A program made the translations under genes and the position numbers. Source: Pseudobdellovibrionaceae bacterium (GTDB taxonomy: Bacteria > Bdellovibrionota > Bdellovibrionia > Bdellovibrionales > UBA1609). Taken from it: a DNA stretch of 64,000 nucleotides. The notes under the pieces were generated by a model. The model did not search any database and was not told the origin of the DNA. It was given only the letters and a program-made list of their open reading frames with translations. Location of the stretch: contig JAMLIO010000001.1 of the NCBI GenBank assembly GCA_023954155.1, positions 186,001 through 250,000 of the forward strand, written 5' to 3'. Within the stretch, counting starts at the first letter, position 1, and the number at the start of each line of letters is the position of its first letter. Positions 9,290 to 18,641 of the stretch are shown piece after piece.

Positions 9290-10252
9290 TTACTTAGCCA
9301 GAATTTCGTTTAAGGTTCTATATGATTCTAGGCTATGACGTTTTATTTTTAAACATTCATCGTAAGATTTAACGTGTATATCTATGCTGTCTGAAATCAC
9401 ACAACTGAATTTTTTAATTTGACCAATGTGTTCAGAAGCTACGTATCCCATACGGCTTGCAAGAATCCTGTCTTTGGCCATTGGGGCACCCCCACGCTGG
9501 ATGTGACCAAGTATGCAGGAGCGAAAATCCAACTGTTCATTTTTAAGTGATTTTTTTAAAAGTTCAATGGCATCCACTTTTGAATTTTCAGCCACTACAA
9601 TGATGCTTGATTTTTTTCCTTTCTTTAAACCTTGCTGAATCTTTTGATGCACTTTTTTAAGGTCATTGGCAGATTTATAGATCAAAGGATACTCTGCCCC
9701 ACACGCTAGTGAAACAGCTAAAGGTAAATCATCACAATCCCTTCCCATAACTTCGACTAAGAATAGCCTTTCATGTGAATTGGCTGTGTCTCTGATTTTA
9801 TCAATGGCTTCAATAGCTGTATTTAAGGCCGTATCAAAACCAATGGTTTCGTCTGTGCCGCTAACATCGTTATCAATCGTTCCAGGAATTCCACATGAAA
9901 TCACACCATGTTCATCGTATAAGGCTTTAGCTCCCAAATAACTTCCGTTCCCACCGATCACAATAAGGCGATCAATACGTGCGGTCTGCAAATTTTTAAC
10001 GCCTTGTTTTCTCACAGATGACTTTCTAAAGTCTTCGTACCTAGACGTCTTTAAAATGGTACCCCCTCTGTGAATGATATTGGCCACTGATCTTAGGTTC
10101 ATCTCTGTGAAATCTTGATCAATAAGGCCCTGATACCCTCTTTTAATTCCAACAGGTGTGTGTCCAAATTCGATCAACGATCTTACACAAGCCCGTATTG
10201 CGGCGTTCATTCCTGGAGCATCACCACCACTTGTTAAAATTCCGACCTTCAT
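9290..10252 (-). CDS. pfkA: ATP-dependent 6-phosphofructokinase
   Basis: Phosphorylates fructose-6-phosphate in glycolysis. Start set at ATG 10252 (MKVGILTSGGDAPGMN), 9 nt after AGGAGA; this gives 320 residues, as in E. coli PfkA. GIPGTIDNDVSGTDETIGF holds the catalytic Asp, and LGHIQRGGAP is intact. The Gly after the nucleotide-loop acidic position and GTIDND, not KTIDND, point to ATP rather than PPi use. Two departures from E. coli: the loop reads GGNGS where E. coli has GGDGS (Asp103), and MGRDCDDL replaces MGRYCGDL. It lies 17 nt after the DUF502 gene in an mscL-DUF502-pfkA series. Confidence 0.9.
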   Translation of the reverse strand: MKVGILTSGGDAPGMNAAIRACVRSLIEFGHTPVGIKRGYQGLIDQDFTEMNLRSVANIIHRGGTILKTSRYEDFRKSSVRKQGVKNLQTARIDRLIVIGGNGSYLGAKALYDEHGVISCGIPGTIDNDVSGTDETIGFDTALNTAIEAIDKIRDTANSHERLFLVEVMGRDCDDLPLAVSLACGAEYPLIYKSANDLKKVHQKIQQGLKKGKKSSIIVVAENSKVDAIELLKKSLKNEQLDFRSCILGHIQRGGAPMAKDRILASRMGYVASEHIGQIKKFSCVISDSIDIHVKSYDECLKIKRHSLESYRTLNEILAK

Positions 10253-10269
10253 AACCTTTGCTCTCCTGC

Positions 10270-10854
10270 CTAAGGGGTTTTCTTCATCCAAGCTGTCATT
10301 GACAATTTCATTCCATCCTCAACGCTCAAGTCTGTTTCTCGCAATTTGGATTTATCGACAAAGATCGTGTATCCACCAATTTGATAACTCATAGGTAAAT
10401 AGACAGCAATTTTTCCTGATACTGCCTCATGCACTACATGTTCTGGATTTTCGTTAGTGATGATCCCAATGACAACTAAGTCTTCAGCTAGATCCACTAG
10501 GACCACTTTTTTATTTGTAGATTCTGAGGATTGATCTGCAAAGAATCCCATAAAATCTTCTATGGCAAAATAGATGGTCTTTAGCACTGGAAGCTTGGCG
10601 ATGACCTGCTGCAAAAGCCCATAGAGCTTTTGCGCCACAAGAGTGTGCATCACCATGCCAATGACCGTGATCAAGATGATCGCAAACAGAATCCCAAGGC
10701 CTGGAAATTGAAAATCTATAACAAAGAGTTTAGAGATACCTTGCTGGATCAGCTTTTCCACAAAAACAACGATCAGAACAATGCAGTACACACTGATACT
10801 GATGGGTGCAACGACCAAAAGTCCTTTTAAGAAAAAATTAAACCACAGTTTCAT
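10270..10854 (-). CDS. DUF502 family inner-membrane protein
   Basis: A 194-residue protein with two strong membrane segments near the N-terminus (about 5-30 and 50-75) followed by a soluble domain of about 110 residues, the architecture of DUF502. The function of this family is not established. ATG 10854 is preceded by GAGGAG at good spacing. Co-oriented and closely spaced with mscL upstream and pfkA downstream, which suggests co-transcription but no obvious functional link. Confidence 0.8.
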   Translation of the reverse strand: MKLWFNFFLKGLLVVAPISISVYCIVLIVVFVEKLIQQGISKLFVIDFQFPGLGILFAIILITVIGMVMHTLVAQKLYGLLQQVIAKLPVLKTIYFAIEDFMGFFADQSSESTNKKVVLVDLAEDLVVIGIITNENPEHVVHEAVSGKIAVYLPMSYQIGGYTIFVDKSKLRETDLSVEDGMKLSMTAWMKKTP

Positions 10855-10903
10855 AGTGTCTCCTCACCTTTTTATAGATTTATGTCTATGCCAAAAGGGA
10901 GTC

Positions 10904-11323
10904 TTATTTCTTTAAGCTGTCGCGAATTTCTCTTAACAGGATAATGTCTTCTGGTGTCGCAGCAGGTGCAGCTGGAGCCGCTTCTTCTTTTTTCTTTAAA
11001 GAGTTAATGGCTTTGACCATCATAAATACCGCAATCGCTACAATCGTAAAGTCTACCACAGTTTGAATAAAAGCACCGTACTGCAATACTGGCGCACCCG
11101 CCGCTGCGGCTTCAGCTAGAGTAGAATATTCTGTCTCAGATAAATTTATGAAGAGTTGTGAAAAGTCCACTCCACCGAGTAATAGTCCTAATGGTGGCAT
11201 AATCACACCATCAACAAGTGATTTCACAATGCCCGTAAATGCAGTACCTATAATAATACCGACAGCCATATCAATCACATTTCCACGAACCGCAAATTCT
11301 TTAAACTCTTTTAGAATGCCCAC
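10904..11323 (-). CDS. mscL: large-conductance mechanosensitive channel
   Basis: Pentameric tension-gated pore that releases solutes during hypo-osmotic shock. The 139-residue protein starts at GTG 11323 behind GGAGG with 4-nt spacing. The N-terminal helix and TM1 read [21 protein letters not shown], the most conserved stretch of the family. TM2 lies near 75-100, followed by an Ala/Pro-rich linker and a charged C-terminal helix ([15 protein letters not shown]). First gene of the minus-strand mscL-DUF502-pfkA run. Confidence 0.95.
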   Translation of the reverse strand: MGILKEFKEFAVRGNVIDMAVGIIIGTAFTGIVKSLVDGVIMPPLGLLLGGVDFSQLFINLSETEYSTLAEAAAAGAPVLQYGAFIQTVVDFTIVAIAVFMMVKAINSLKKKEEAAPAAPAATPEDIILLREIRDSLKK

Positions 11324-11491
11324 TTTTCCTCCGTATATTTTAACTCAGTCTACTTGGACTTTAATTGTATTTATTTTTTGAACTCAATAGTTACAGGCTT
11401 TATATCAACACACTAGTAATTTAATGACAATATTTTTGATAAATGTTAATTTATTTAGTCTCTAAAAAAGTTCTCAAACTTGAGGTGATTT

Positions 11492-13759
11492 ATGCACTCT
11501 TCCGCACCCGTACACGACCTGGCACTGGTTCAAGATTTGGCACTTATACTTGTGGCCGCAGCTGTTGTAACCATCTTATTCAGCCGCCTCAAGCAACCCA
11601 TCGTTCTCGGTTATTTGATTGCTGGCTTTTTAGTAGGTCCACACTTTAATTGGCTTCCTACCGTTAAGGGCACTGAGAACATTTCAATTTGGGCCGAGAT
11701 CGGCGTTATTTTTATGCTTTTTGGGCTTGGATTGGAGTTTAGTTTTAAAAAGCTGGGACAGGTGGGAAAGAGCGCATCCATGTCTGCGCTCTCTGAAGTG
11801 GTCTTTATGATAGCCTTAGGATACAGTGTGGGGCAATTGCTCGGGTGGAGCCAAATGGACAGCTTATTTATGGGAGCGGTCTTATCTGTATCTTCCACAA
11901 CCATCATTGTGAAGGCTTTTGAAGAACTGGGTCTCAAAGGCAAGAACTTTGTCACTCTCACTTTTGGCGTGCTCATTGTTGAAGATTTAATATCCATTCT
12001 ACTTTTAGTCTTCCTGTCCTCCATTGCCATCACGCAATCACTATCTGGATCAGAACTTCTTTTCACCTCTAGTAAATTCGCTTTCTTTTTAGCTCTCTGG
12101 TTTTTACTTGGTATTTATCTGCTCCCTACACTTCTAACAAAAATCCGCAGCTACCTCTCCAATGAAACCATTCTTGTCGTAGCCATTGGCTTGTGTTTTA
12201 TGATGGTTTTCATTGCAACAGAAGTGGGTTTCTCGGCAGCTCTTGGAGCCTTTGTTATGGGTTCTCTGTTTGCGGAAACCCAAGAAGGTCATCGCATTGA
12301 AAAGATCATCTTACCCGTAAAAGATCTTTTTTCGGCGGTCTTTTTTGTTTCTGTCGGAATGCTTATTGATCCTGCCATACTGGTTGAGCACTTTTGGGTG
12401 ATCATTTTACTTACACTCATCACCATTTTTGGAAAATTAGTCAGCTCTGGTTTTGGGGCTTTAGTTTCTGGTAGAAGTTTGAAAACTTCCATTCAAGCAG
12501 GCATGAGTCTTGCGCAAATCGGGGAATTTTCGTTTTTGATCGCCATGCTCGGTAAATCATTAAATGTTACAAGTGATTTTATTTATCCTATTACCATTGC
12601 TGTATCTGCTGTCACAACTTTCACTACACCCTACACCATTAAATTTTCAGAACCTTTGTCTGATTGGGTAGAGGGTCGCCTACCCAAAAGAGTCCAAGTG
12701 GCTTTGAAAAGGTACGAAGCCATTATGTCCACCTCAAGCAATGACACTAGTTTTTTAAAAGTCATTTGGAAGTCTTATGGCGTTTTGATTTTAATGAATC
12801 TCGTGCTTGTGATTGCTGCAACTTTGTTGAGCAGCAAAATTCTTTATCCTTATTTGCACAGCCTTAATATGAGTTTTATTGAACCCGTAAATTTATGGTT
12901 ATGTTTGTTGACACTTGTGATGGTGGGACCCTTCTTATGGGCGATTGTGCTTCGCCAACCCAAAGATTTAAGTCAATACGGCCCAGAAATGGTGGATAAA
13001 CTGAATAAACTTCAGGTTGGATTTTTTATCGTCAGACTGACAGTTGGTGGCATTCTGATTGCTTTTATAGTTTCCAACTTTACATCCCTTGCCACCATTC
13101 CTGGTTTTGTGCTGCTAGGTTTTGTGGTCGCAGCGGCCTTGCTGAGTAAATTTTCTGAACCTCTCTATAAAAAGATTGAAGCCCGATTCCTGTCTAATTT
13201 GACTGAGCACGAACGTATTGCTTTGGCTAAAAAAGCAAAAACACCTGATTTGGCACCTTGGAACATCGAACTTTCAGCATTTGAACTTTCACCTCATTCA
13301 CCACTGATCACCAAGACTTTGCAAAATTCAAAACTTAAAGAAAATTATGGTGTTACAGTGACGATGATTGAACGAGGCTCAACAAAGATCATTGCCCCTC
13401 TGGGTAACGAGATTCTTCTCCCCTATGACAAGCTTTCTCTCATCGGAACTGAAGAGCAACTTAGCAATGCCGTAAAAGAGATTGAATATCGTCCAGAAAC
13501 TGTATCTACCGAAGATTACAAGAGCTATGGCCTGACCTCACTGATCTTACACGATGAAGATCAATTTGTAGGTAAAACCATTCGTGATTCAGGTATTCGT
13601 GAAGTCGCCAATGGACTGATTGTGGGCCTTGAGCGCGATGGCACGCGCATCCTAAGCCCTAACCCTTCTACAACATTACAGGCCGAAGACCTTATATGGT
13701 TGGTTGGGGATCTTACTAAAATTAAAACTCTAAGAAAAACTGTTCACACTCCCCAATAA
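11492..13759 (+). CDS. Kef-type cation/proton antiporter (CPA2) with two RCK_C domains
   Basis: Membrane antiporter for K+ or Na+ against H+. The first 380 residues hold about 12 membrane helices of the Na_H_exchanger fold, with family motifs LIVEDLISILL and FVSVGMLIDP. A second hydrophobic block (about 425-560, roughly four helices) follows. The C-terminus carries two successive RCK_C (TrkA_C) modules (about 588-665 and 675-750). The Rossmann-type RCK_N domain of E. coli KefB/KefC is absent, so gating is not by the usual nucleotide or glutathione site. ATG 11492 follows GAGGTG. No neighbour suggests the ion. Confidence 0.85.
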   Translation: MHSSAPVHDLALVQDLALILVAAAVVTILFSRLKQPIVLGYLIAGFLVGPHFNWLPTVKGTENISIWAEIGVIFMLFGLGLEFSFKKLGQVGKSASMSALSEVVFMIALGYSVGQLLGWSQMDSLFMGAVLSVSSTTIIVKAFEELGLKGKNFVTLTFGVLIVEDLISILLLVFLSSIAITQSLSGSELLFTSSKFAFFLALWFLLGIYLLPTLLTKIRSYLSNETILVVAIGLCFMMVFIATEVGFSAALGAFVMGSLFAETQEGHRIEKIILPVKDLFSAVFFVSVGMLIDPAILVEHFWVIILLTLITIFGKLVSSGFGALVSGRSLKTSIQAGMSLAQIGEFSFLIAMLGKSLNVTSDFIYPITIAVSAVTTFTTPYTIKFSEPLSDWVEGRLPKRVQVALKRYEAIMSTSSNDTSFLKVIWKSYGVLILMNLVLVIAATLLSSKILYPYLHSLNMSFIEPVNLWLCLLTLVMVGPFLWAIVLRQPKDLSQYGPEMVDKLNKLQVGFFIVRLTVGGILIAFIVSNFTSLATIPGFVLLGFVVAAALLSKFSEPLYKKIEARFLSNLTEHERIALAKKAKTPDLAPWNIELSAFELSPHSPLITKTLQNSKLKENYGVTVTMIERGSTKIIAPLGNEILLPYDKLSLIGTEEQLSNAVKEIEYRPETVSTEDYKSYGLTSLILHDEDQFVGKTIRDSGIREVANGLIVGLERDGTRILSPNPSTTLQAEDLIWLVGDLTKIKTLRKTVHTPQ

Positions 13760-13802
13760 GGGTGTTACATGGAGGACTGTAAATTATCAAAAAGGAGTTC
13801 TT

Positions 13803-14894
13803 ATGAAGACGGAATCTACTCCTCAAAATACAATTCCTATTCATATCACCAAAAGCAAAACCCTTAAGGAGAAGCCCTCTGAAGATAACTTGGGTTTTGG
13901 TAAGCATTTTACAGATCACATGTTTCTAGCAAAATATCATAACGACAAAGGGTGGTACTCTGCTGAGATCACTCCCGTAAAAAATCTTGAGCTTCACCCC
14001 GCCGCCTCTGTTCTTCATTATGGGCAAGCTTTGTTTGAAGGCATGAAGGCCTTTCGCCAAAAAGACGGAAGCGTGTCACTTTTTAGGACTCAATTCAATT
14101 GGGAAAGAATGTGTATAGGAGCAGAACGACTTTGTCTGCAAGCTCCACCCCTAGAGCTTTTCCAAGACGCGATCAAAGCACTTGTGAAAATAGATCAGGA
14201 TTGGGTTCCTCAGACCAGGGGATGCTCTTTATACATTCGCCCCACGCTTATAGGCGTAGAGCCCTTTCTCGGTGTACGCCCTTCGCAAGAGTATCTTTTC
14301 TTTGTTCTTCTTTCTCCTGCTGGCAATTACTTTGGCGACAAAGTGTCTCCTGTAAAAATTTGGGTTGAAGATGAATTTTTACGAGCAGCCCCAGGTGGAT
14401 TGGGCCACACCAAAGCGGCGGCAAACTATGCAGGCAGTCTGAAAGCCGCACAGAAAGCCAAACAGAATGGATTTTCACAAGTTCTATGGTTAGACGTCAC
14501 CAGAAAATTTGTTGAAGAGGTAGGAACCATGAACGTCTTCTTTGTGATTGATGACCGAGTGATCACCCCTGAACTTGATGGCACCATTCTTGGCGGCGGC
14601 GTAAGAGACGCTGCCATTCAGCTCCTCAAACACAAAGGGTATAAGGTCTCTGAGCAGAAGGTCAGCATTGAAGAACTCAGACATGCACAACAAACAGGTC
14701 GACTGAAAGAGGCCTTCGGTACTGGTACTGCCGCTATTATTAGTCCTATTGGTGAGCTTCGAGCCCGCGAGTGGGACATTGCCTTTACACAAGACTTTGA
14801 AAATAGTTTGGCCTCTGAGCTTTACAATGACCTGATCGAAATTCAATCGGGTCAAAGTGACGACATCTTTAGTTGGATGGAACCTCTAAAATAA
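13803..14894 (+). CDS. ilvE: branched-chain amino acid aminotransferase
   Basis: PLP enzyme interconverting Leu, Ile and Val with their 2-oxo acids. 363 residues, the length of the long BCAT class. PLP Lys204 lies in GHTKAAANYAGS, and the VEEVGTMNVFFV and GTGTAAIISPI segments contact the cofactor in family members. ATG 13803 has AAAGGAG at good spacing, 43 nt after the antiporter gene. Its stop lies only 2 nt from the stop of the convergent M13 peptidase gene, leaving no room for a terminator between them. Confidence 0.92.
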   Translation: MKTESTPQNTIPIHITKSKTLKEKPSEDNLGFGKHFTDHMFLAKYHNDKGWYSAEITPVKNLELHPAASVLHYGQALFEGMKAFRQKDGSVSLFRTQFNWERMCIGAERLCLQAPPLELFQDAIKALVKIDQDWVPQTRGCSLYIRPTLIGVEPFLGVRPSQEYLFFVLLSPAGNYFGDKVSPVKIWVEDEFLRAAPGGLGHTKAAANYAGSLKAAQKAKQNGFSQVLWLDVTRKFVEEVGTMNVFFVIDDRVITPELDGTILGGGVRDAAIQLLKHKGYKVSEQKVSIEELRHAQQTGRLKEAFGTGTAAIISPIGELRAREWDIAFTQDFENSLASELYNDLIEIQSGQSDDIFSWMEPLK

Positions 14895-14896
14895 AA

Positions 14897-16903
14897 TTAC
14901 CAAACTCGTATTCTGTCTTTTGGTGCTAAATACATTTTATCTTTAGGTGTGCATCCAAAGGCCTCATAAAACCCGTTGTGGTGGATCACTTGTTGGTTGA
15001 TTCTTTCTTTGCCTAAAGCATGAGGATCAGTTTTAAGTTGGCGTTCAATATAAGATGGAGTGGCAACACCACACCACATCCTTGCATAAGCCACAAAGAA
15101 TTTTTGCTGGTCTTCTTTAGAGGCCTTTTCCACTCCTGCAAACGCAGCATCATGAGAGAAGGTGATCCCCACATGATCTCCAATATTTTCACCTAAAGTC
15201 AGCTTACCGTCGTGTCCAATCTTATCAAATTGTTTAATAAACTTCGCTCCACGACTCTTAAATGTTTTAAGGTCTGCATCTGTAAACCACTTTCGCACCT
15301 TACCCTCAAAGTCATAGTCTGACCCTTTATCATCAATACCATGGCCCAACTCATGCCCTACTACTGTTCCAATCGCAGCGATATTTTCGATGTCACTTAA
15401 ATCTGCTGAAAAGAAAGGAAACTGTAGAATACCTTGGGGCAAGACAAATTTATTGTCAGACGAAGAATAGTACGCATTCACATAAAGAGGCGACATCCAC
15501 CAACGGTCTGGATTTCTAGGTTCTTTAAGTTCCGATAGGACCTTTTCAATACGAGTCTTTTTATAGAGTCTCGCATTGGCGTACACTTCGGTATCGCTGT
15601 ACTTTTTAATGGGCATAAAGTTCCAGTCTTTATCCTTAAGTGGTTTTACCAAGTGTAATTTAGCAAATTTAATCTTTTTAATGGCTTCTTCTTTTGTGGA
15701 ATCTGAAAGCCATGTGTTATTTTCAAGCCCTTTAATAATGGCTTCTCTGACAGTTTCACCCACTTTGATCGCACGGTCTTGTGGAAAATGAGGAAACAAG
15801 ATATCTAACAGTTCATAATCCAACTCCATACCAAACTGCCCCATCACAAGTTTAGTACAACGCTCATGACGTTCTGATCTGACCGCTGGTCCTCCTAAAA
15901 ACTTATGCTTAAAATCAAAATACTTTTGAAAAAATTCTGGATAGGAATCATCAAGATAATCCACCAAGCTGTGAAACGCATAAACGCTTTTAAGCTGCTC
16001 CAGAGGTGATTCAGCTAAAGCTTTATTTATAAATTCGTTGGTCTCTGGGACTACATCTATGAGAACAATATTTGCGGGGACTTGCTCTAACATTCTTTCA
16101 AACATGAGGTTAGGGTATTTTGCTAAAAAGTCTTCTCGTGAAATTTCTCTTTTCTCAGCAAAACGTCCTCTGATCTCACTGGGCAAAGGGGCCTTCAGCG
16201 CAAGTGCCTTTTCAAAATCCAAAACAAATTGGGCGCGTTTTTCTACATCGTCCATACCAATGGTCGTAAAAAATTCCATAAGAATTTTCTTAAACTCTGA
16301 CATCAAGTCAGCCTTTGTATAATAACTACGCTCAGGAAGTGTTCGCATATCAGAAACTATAAACACATCGTTAAGTAATGGATTTTCTTTGTTGGCAATA
16401 GGTCCAAAATAAGTGAATGCCTCTAAACCTTGATCCACACGAGCCTGAGAAAGTTGAGCCAGTTCTTCCCATGATTGGATTTTACTTAACAGAGCCACTT
16501 CCTCTTTAACATAAGCGACCTCTTCTTTTCTTGCTTCTTCCGTATTCATACAAGCCGTATAAGTGCTTTTGAATTGCTGCCCTCTTTTATTTTTAGGTTT
16601 AAAGTCATTGATGTTTTCAAAAAATTTCTTTTTAGCATGAAGCAGTTTTTCTGCATTGTCTGAAAAAGAAAATATCCAGCGTTCTCTGTCATCAGGTAAT
16701 TTAAATGCGTTTTCAACTTCAGAACACACGTACTGATGGAAGTCTTCACAGGCTCCCACCTTTTGGCTCAAAGGAAATTCTCTTTGTTGTGGGATAGATA
16801 ACCCTTCATATAGTTTTTCTGCTGTGACCTTTTTTCCAGAATTTAAACACCCAGTTAAAATGACACTTGCTGCAAATGCAATAAGACTTAACTTTGTTTT
16901 CAC
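14897..16903 (-). CDS. M13 (neprilysin/PepO-like) zinc metallopeptidase, predicted lipoprotein
   Basis: Predicted envelope-anchored peptidase acting on oligopeptides. Zinc site HELGH at residues 517-521, with GENIGDH about 60 residues later supplying the third ligand; the C-terminal VW of the family is present. The N-terminus is a signal sequence ending in ILTGC, a lipobox. Two GTG codons are adjacent at the start; the second (16903) is preferred because GAGGAG sits 5 nt upstream of it but only 2 nt from the first. Divergent from the thi operon and convergent with ilvE. Confidence 0.92.
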   Translation of the reverse strand: MKTKLSLIAFAASVILTGCLNSGKKVTAEKLYEGLSIPQQREFPLSQKVGACEDFHQYVCSEVENAFKLPDDRERWIFSFSDNAEKLLHAKKKFFENINDFKPKNKRGQQFKSTYTACMNTEEARKEEVAYVKEEVALLSKIQSWEELAQLSQARVDQGLEAFTYFGPIANKENPLLNDVFIVSDMRTLPERSYYTKADLMSEFKKILMEFFTTIGMDDVEKRAQFVLDFEKALALKAPLPSEIRGRFAEKREISREDFLAKYPNLMFERMLEQVPANIVLIDVVPETNEFINKALAESPLEQLKSVYAFHSLVDYLDDSYPEFFQKYFDFKHKFLGGPAVRSERHERCTKLVMGQFGMELDYELLDILFPHFPQDRAIKVGETVREAIIKGLENNTWLSDSTKEEAIKKIKFAKLHLVKPLKDKDWNFMPIKKYSDTEVYANARLYKKTRIEKVLSELKEPRNPDRWWMSPLYVNAYYSSSDNKFVLPQGILQFPFFSADLSDIENIAAIGTVVGHELGHGIDDKGSDYDFEGKVRKWFTDADLKTFKSRGAKFIKQFDKIGHDGKLTLGENIGDHVGITFSHDAAFAGVEKASKEDQQKFFVAYARMWCGVATPSYIERQLKTDPHALGKERINQQVIHHNGFYEAFGCTPKDKMYLAPKDRIRVW

Positions 16904-17002
16904 CACATCTCCTCATGTTGAATACGCAAATATTCTAAATGAAGTCCTCTCATAAAGACAACACAAGTTCTTTTGAGAGTGTAAATGCAGAGCTGCGCAA
17001 AA

Positions 17003-17031
17003 TTGACTTTAAGTACAGCTTACTCTATGTT
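17003..17031 (+). promoter_or_regulatory. sigma-70-type promoter of the thi operon
   Basis: TTGACT at 17003-17008 and TATGTT at 17026-17031 are separated by exactly 17 bp. Transcription would start near 17038, precisely where the TPP aptamer begins. Confidence 0.6.
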
Positions 17032-17037
17032 GGCTCT

Positions 17038-17130
17038 ATCCACGGGGAGCTGCACTGTATTGTGGCTGAGAGGTTGGAATGGCCCAACGACCCGATAACT
17101 TGATCCAGGTAATGCTGGCGAAAGGAGCTC
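17038..17130 (+). ncRNA. TPP riboswitch (THI element)
   Basis: Cis-acting thiamine pyrophosphate sensor ahead of thiM. Conserved parts are visible in order: GGGG near 17044, GGCTGAGA at about 17064, ACCCG after the variable P3 region, CTTGATCC, and the AATGCTGGCGAAAGGAG block ending at 17130. CCAGG/CTGG forms the P4 stem and GGG/CCC the P2 stem. No terminator hairpin with T-run lies in the 67 nt before thiM, so control of translation initiation is more likely than attenuation (inference). Confidence 0.93.
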
Positions 17131-17197
17131 AGGTGCACACTTTATTTTCTTTTAGCTTTCACATCGTTTTAATCACTCCGTTTTCATAGAGCATTTT

Positions 17198-18010
17198 ATG
17201 AATTCCTCTGTCTCTAGATACAATGCTTTACATTGTGTGCGCACCACACATCCCTTGGTTCACAACATCACCAACTATGTGGTTATGAACTGGACGGCGA
17301 ATTGTCTTCTGGCCGTGGGAGCCTCACCTCTTATGTCTCACGCCTTAGAAGAACAAGAAGCCATGACTCAGATTTGCCACGCACTGGTCATCAATATTGG
17401 AACGCTTGATGCACCTTGGGCTGCAAGTATGAAGGCGGCCATGTGCTCCGCTTACAAAAATGATAAACCGATCATCTTTGACCCCGTTGGCGCGGGGGCT
17501 TCTGCATTTAGAACTCAAACCTGTATGTCGTTACTTCGCTCAACTTCTCCCACGGTCATCCGTGGCAATGCTTCAGAAATACTGGCCTTAGCGGGACACT
17601 CATATACAAGCAGAGGTGTGGATAGCAATGAAGACTCAGCCGCCGCGATTGAGGCTGCAAAAAAGCTGGCCCAAGAATTTCAATGCGTGGTGTGTGTGAG
17701 TGGACACATAGACTACATTGTCAGCGCTAAACATATTGCCTGTGTGCACAATGGCCACGAGATGATGACTCGTGTGACAGGCATGGGATGCGCTGCCACA
17801 GCACTGATTGGGGCCTTCGTCGCCTTACAACCAGATTCTGTCTTTGAGGCTGTCCAGTCTGCTATGGTAGTCACTGGTGTGGCTGGTGAGCTTGCCCTAC
17901 ACCACAGTCACGGACCTGGAACTTTTCAAATTCATTATTTAGATGCCTTACATAATTTAACAGAAAAGTCTCTGACACGGATGCAAAGGATCACTTATGA
18001 ATCCTTTTAA
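17198..18010 (+). CDS. thiM: hydroxyethylthiazole kinase
   Basis: Phosphorylates 4-methyl-5-(2-hydroxyethyl)thiazole for thiamine salvage. 270 residues with the family motifs HNITNYVVMNWTANCLLAVGASPLMS at the N-terminus, FDPVGAGAS near 95, and VTGMGCAATALIGAF with the catalytic Cys near 195. First gene after the TPP riboswitch. The Shine-Dalgarno is poor, which fits riboswitch control of initiation. It overlaps thiE by 14 nt. Confidence 0.93.
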   Translation: MNSSVSRYNALHCVRTTHPLVHNITNYVVMNWTANCLLAVGASPLMSHALEEQEAMTQICHALVINIGTLDAPWAASMKAAMCSAYKNDKPIIFDPVGAGASAFRTQTCMSLLRSTSPTVIRGNASEILALAGHSYTSRGVDSNEDSAAAIEAAKKLAQEFQCVVCVSGHIDYIVSAKHIACVHNGHEMMTRVTGMGCAATALIGAFVALQPDSVFEAVQSAMVVTGVAGELALHHSHGPGTFQIHYLDALHNLTEKSLTRMQRITYESF

Positions 18011-18641
18011 TTCTGCGCAGCCTTTTTTGTATCTTGTTTTGGACCAAGACTATTGCTTACATCACTCTGCCTTTGATGTGGCACACATGGCGCTTCAAGC
18101 TGGGGTGAAAGCCGTGCAAATCCGTTCAAAGACTTTATCACCTTTAAAATTTTTAAAACTTGCTGAGACCATTAAACCCCTCTGTCAGAACGTAGGAGTA
18201 CCCTTGATTATCAATGATGATTTAGATGTGGCTTTAGACGTTCAGGCTGATGGACTACATTTAGGACAGAAAGACACTTCCCCTTTTAAAGCACGAGAAC
18301 TTTTTGATAGGAAAATGTTTATTGGTCTTTCTATTTCTAGCTTACAAGAAGCCAAAGACGCTCAGGGTTCGCCTATTGACTATTTGGGTATAGGACCTTT
18401 GTGGCACACACAAACAAAAGCCATCACACCTCTGACTTCATTAAATGAGTTTAAAAATATCTGCAACCTCTTTCCAGATAAACCTCATATCGCTATCGGT
18501 GGCATTCACACGCATAATATTTCTACCGTCAAAAATTTAGGGGCATCAGGCATTGCTGTTGTCTCTGCGATCTGTAGCGCACCAGACCCTTATGCAGCCA
18601 CACTAGAATTATTAGGAGTCTTAAATCATGATACTTTCTGA
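17997..18641 (+). CDS. thiE: thiamine-phosphate synthase
   Basis: Joins HMP-pyrophosphate and thiazole phosphate to make thiamine phosphate. 214 residues, TIM-barrel. Visible are VKAVQIRSK, the pyrophosphate-binding INDDLDVALDVQADGLHLGQ, and YLGIGPLWHTQTK. AAGGA precedes ATG 17997 inside thiM. The 14-nt overlaps with both neighbours indicate tight translational coupling. Confidence 0.93.
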   Translation: MNPFNSAQPFLYLVLDQDYCLHHSAFDVAHMALQAGVKAVQIRSKTLSPLKFLKLAETIKPLCQNVGVPLIINDDLDVALDVQADGLHLGQKDTSPFKARELFDRKMFIGLSISSLQEAKDAQGSPIDYLGIGPLWHTQTKAITPLTSLNEFKNICNLFPDKPHIAIGGIHTHNISTVKNLGASGIAVVSAICSAPDPYAATLELLGVLNHDTF

